NCBI GenBank assembly: GCA_005878515.1
Contig: VBLZ01000110.1
Coordinates: forward strand, 1 to 7,733
DNA from: Methanobacteriota archaeon
GTDB lineage: Archaea > Thermoplasmatota > Thermoplasmata > RBG-16-68-12
Reading direction: 5' to 3'
Length of the DNA: 7,733 bases
The first letter of the stretch is position 1. Each line of letters starts with the position of its first letter. Position numbers and translations under genes: made by a program. This document shows, piece by piece, positions 6,211 through 7,733 of the stretch. The notes under the pieces are model-generated. The model did no database searches. It had not been told where the DNA came from and saw only the letters and a program-made list of their open reading frames with translations.

Positions 6211-6816
6211 CTAGGAAATCGGTGGCACAACCAAATCCGATCGGATTGGCTCGGGGGGCAGTATCTGCCTCGCCCCAATGTACGCAAGGGCCGAACCGAC
6301 AATCAAGACGATGGGCCCAACGATCGCTACGTACACGCCGTACTCGATGGTGTACACGCCGGGTGGACTGGACGCTGCCGCGTCGGCAGAGATGCGTGCA
6401 AACGTCAAAATGGCAACGGGGAGGGCAAGGCTTCCCCATGCAAGACCCAGGACTGCAGCGACTCTCTTCGGAATCCCGAAGAACGTGAACCACATGAGAC
6501 CAACCACCAAGACGGAGATTGCCGGGAGAAATGGTTCAACTCCAAAACCGTTCAAGGATCCGCCGCACTCAGGGCAGGACAAGGGCGTATAGCTCTCCCA
6601 CGGCAGGAGGGTTAGGGCGACCAGCGTGATGACCCCTCCCACAATGGCCAGGAGTCTCCCAAGTCCCACTCTCTCTGCGCCGCGTTCCCGGAGGACGCGC
6701 GCGTAGGCGACAAGGTTGGCGAGAATCGACACAATGAATACCGAGACCAAGGCGTAGAAAATCCATCCCTGGGGCGAATTCAGCCAGTTCAGGAAAGCCC
6801 CCCACCATGGTCTCAT
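6211..6816 (-). CDS. Five-helix membrane protein with a CPEC loop, unknown function
   Basis: I do not recognise this 201-residue protein. Hydrophobic segments at about 18-38, 55-72, 96-114, 118-139 and 159-181 indicate five membrane helices. The positive-inside rule (ARVLRERGAER after helix 1, GIPKR between helices 3 and 4) puts the N-terminus outside and the C-terminus inside. The loop between helices 2 and 3 would be external and carries CPECGG (81-86), half of a zinc-ribbon pattern, which might bind metal or form a disulfide. I prefer the ATG at 6816, since a 13-base palindrome and a TTAAGC box lie just upstream; the frame continues to a TTG at 6846. Eye counts of three sample lines inside the gene give about 52-65% GC, with 48% in the line at 6721-6780, against 68-75% elsewhere, which could mean a different history from its neighbours. 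Confidence 0.75.
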   Translation of the reverse strand: MRPWWGAFLNWLNSPQGWIFYALVSVFIVSILANLVAYARVLRERGAERVGLGRLLAIVGGVITLVALTLLPWESYTPLSCPECGGSLNGFGVEPFLPAISVLVVGLMWFTFFGIPKRVAAVLGLAWGSLALPVAILTFARISADAAASSPPGVYTIEYGVYVAIVGPIVLIVGSALAYIGARQILPPEPIRSDLVVPPIS

Positions 6817-6821
6817 CTGGG

Positions 6822-6834
6822 ATCGGTAACCGAT
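6822..6834. repeat. 13-base palindrome before the membrane-protein start
   Basis: ATCGGT-A-ACCGAT is a perfect inverted repeat with 6-base arms, 5 bases upstream of the ATG at 6816. It lies where transcription would begin if the TTAAGC box at 6847-6852 is the TATA element. It is a candidate operator, though one or two such repeats are expected by chance in a window this size. Confidence 0.35.
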
Positions 6835-6846
6835 AGAAATCCGCAA

Positions 6847-6852
6847 GCTTAA
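6847..6852 (-). promoter_or_regulatory. Weak TATA-like box for the membrane-protein gene
   Basis: On the minus strand GTTAAGCTT spans this position and is centred about 34 bases before the ATG at 6816. It is a poor TATA match but the best AT-rich element in the right place. Confidence 0.25.
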
Positions 6853-6926
6853 CGCTTTTCAAGAACGTGTACGAGCTTGATTCCGTAGAGGCGTCCGAGT
6901 TATCCGAAAGAACCGGTTGGACAGTA

Positions 6927-6939
6927 CGTTTATATAACG
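6927..6939 (+). promoter_or_regulatory. Strong TATA box for the RHH-ftsZ transcript
   Basis: CGTTTATATAACG is the best archaeal TATA element in the window. It predicts transcription start near 6960 and a leader of about 40 bases before the ATG at 7001. A short AGGG (6992-6995) may be a weak ribosome-binding site. Confidence 0.7.
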
Positions 6940-6953
6940 CGGTTGCCATACGA

Positions 6954-6964
6954 TTGTCAGACAA
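6954..6964. promoter_or_regulatory. Inverted repeat at the predicted RHH transcript start (candidate operator)
   Basis: TTGTC-A-GACAA is a perfect inverted repeat lying on the transcription start predicted from the TATA box at 6927-6939. RHH proteins commonly bind short inverted repeats and regulate their own genes, so autoregulation is plausible. A second, looser repeat, GGAC-N4-GTCC (6987-6998), lies just before the ATG. Confidence 0.35.
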
Positions 6965-7000
6965 AATTACCCGAGATGTCGGACGCGGACTAGGGTCCAT

Positions 7001-7318
7001 ATGCCATCGGAATCCGAGCGGGTTACGATCCGAATTCCCCCGGACAAAATCAAGGCGCTCCATCAGCTCGTCAAGAGCGGCGACTTCACGACGATCTCCG
7101 ATGCGATTCGCGCGGCGATCGATCGGTTCATCGACGTGAAGTTCGCGCCGGACTACATCCGCAAGCTCATGATCGAATTGCCGAAGGGGAACGTCGTCGA
7201 CCTTCAGCAGCTCGTGAAGTCAGGCGACTCGGTTTCTGTCGAGGACGCGGTCCGCAACGCGGTCCGAGAGTATGTCCGACGTCGGCTCCACAAAGCCATG
7301 GAAGGGGCCGAGCGATAG
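7001..7318 (+). CDS. Tandem ribbon-helix-helix regulator upstream of ftsZ (CdrS-like)
   Basis: The 105-residue protein is an internal duplication of the ribbon-helix-helix fold. Repeat 1 (about 6-45) has strand ERVTIRIP then helices around LVKSGD (23-28) and ISDAIRAAIDRFID. Repeat 2 (about 54-93) has strand RKLMIELP, LVKSGD (71-76) and VEDAVRNAVREYVR. The repeats align over about 40 residues with a 48-residue period. RHH proteins normally dimerise to form a two-stranded sheet that enters the DNA groove; two copies in one chain could form this sheet within one molecule. In haloarchaea an RHH protein, CdrS, is encoded in an operon with ftsZ2 and controls division genes. The position here, directly before an FtsZ2-like gene, suggests the same role, which is inference. 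A strong TATA box and an inverted repeat lie upstream. Confidence 0.88.
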   Translation: MPSESERVTIRIPPDKIKALHQLVKSGDFTTISDAIRAAIDRFIDVKFAPDYIRKLMIELPKGNVVDLQQLVKSGDSVSVEDAVRNAVREYVRRRLHKAMEGAER

Positions 7319-7324
7319 GTCGAC

Positions 7325-7733
7325 GTGGCGGGAACGCGCGACCCCTCAGGCGCGCGAGCAGGGCGGCCCGATGCGGGGCCGTTCGGGATGGAATCAGGGA
7401 TGGGCCTCGAGACGGCGCAGCGCACCGGGAACCAGTCGTTCCTCGACTCCTTTGGCTTCGCACGTCCGAAGGTCCTCGTGATCGGCTGCGGGGGCGCGGG
7501 TGGGAATTCCGTCCATCGGTTGCACCGCATGGGGATCCACGGGGCCCGGACGGTCGTCGTGAACACGGACGCGGTGCATCTCGATTCGATCCAGGCAGAC
7601 CGCAAGCTCCTGATTGGCCGAGGCGTGACGCATGGCATGGGGGCCGGCGGTCGGCCGGAAATCGGAGAACGGTGCGCCGAGATCTCGGAGCAAGAACTCC
7701 GGAACCAGATCGGGGACGCGGATCTCACGTTCA
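7325..7733 (+). CDS. ftsZ: FtsZ cell-division GTPase, FtsZ2-like (5' part only)
   Basis: FtsZ is the tubulin-like GTPase that forms the division ring. The visible N-terminal part contains the first nucleotide-binding loop VLVIGCGGAGGNSVHRL, then GARTVVVNTDAVHLDSIQAD, KLLIGRGVTHGMGAGGRPEIGE and the start of the next strand, GDADLTF; the tubulin signature loop lies beyond the window edge. The forms GCGGAG and HL-x2-I-x-AD-x-K-x-L-x-G look closer to archaeal FtsZ2 than FtsZ1, and there is no CetZ character. Two starts are possible. GTG 7325 begins 6 bases after the RHH stop with an AGGT just before it. ATG 7388 gives 28 residues before the GTPase core, close to haloarchaeal FtsZ2. The stretch between them encodes a Gly/Arg/Pro-rich tail that could be disordered. 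FtsZ is very sure, the start is not. Confidence 0.92.
   Translation, partial: MAGTRDPSGARAGRPDAGPFGMESGMGLETAQRTGNQSFLDSFGFARPKVLVIGCGGAGGNSVHRLHRMGIHGARTVVVNTDAVHLDSIQADRKLLIGRGVTHGMGAGGRPEIGERCAEISEQELRNQIGDADLTF

Noticed and set aside
6166..6615. Plus-strand open frame of 149 codons opposite the membrane protein
   Set aside because: The opposite strand encodes a coherent five-helix protein; this frame is polar, low in structure-like pattern and without a promoter.
6867..7139. Plus-strand open frame spanning the RHH promoter
   Set aside because: It crosses the strong TATA box and the 5' part of the RHH gene in another frame, and its second half is Arg/Ser-rich shadow sequence.
1..7733. 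tRNA, rRNA, CRISPR array or insertion sequence
   Set aside because: Scanning by eye I found no tRNA cloverleaf elements, no regularly spaced repeats, no transposase motifs and no paired terminal inverted repeats; a covariance-model scan would be decisive for small RNAs.

Overview
The window looks like chromosomal DNA from a GC-rich archaeon, most likely a euryarchaeon of the Thermoplasmatota type. The evidence is gene content: an Orc1/Cdc6 initiator, a DUF835 protein, deoxyhypusine synthase, and an archaeal FtsZ preceded by a ribbon-helix-helix protein. Several starts also lie about 26-32 bases downstream of TATA-like boxes, as expected for archaeal leaderless mRNAs. The lineage is inferred from families read by eye, not from a search.

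Layout. On the minus strand, orc1/cdc6 (375-1544) is followed after 5 bases by the start of a DUF835 protein that runs off the left edge. Diverging from cdc6 on the plus strand are a small J-domain protein (1609-1992), then, 6 bases later, a 518-residue protein with SAP-like motifs, helical repeats and a zinc ribbon (1999-3555), then deoxyhypusine synthase (3610-4563). A 73-residue winged-helix protein (minus, 4574-4795) converges on the synthase. It shares an AT-rich promoter with a divergent Nudix hydrolase (4868-5395), which is followed by a nicotinamidase (5425-6027). A convergent spacer of 183 bases with stem-loops separates this from a five-helix membrane protein of lower GC (minus, 6211-6816). 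Diverging from that is a tandem ribbon-helix-helix protein (7001-7318), then the start of an FtsZ2-like gene cut by the right edge.

How the genes may work together. The two ends concern the cell cycle: replication initiation on the left, division and its probable regulator on the right. The RHH-ftsZ pair resembles the haloarchaeal cdrS-ftsZ2 operon. The middle holds three genes linked to NAD: deoxyhypusine synthase uses NAD, nicotinamidase recycles it, and the Nudix enzyme may act on a related nucleotide. I see no mobile element, CRISPR array, tRNA or rRNA. No wholly new system stands out. The least familiar items are the SAP/repeat/zinc-ribbon protein, the odd J-domain protein and the internally duplicated RHH protein.
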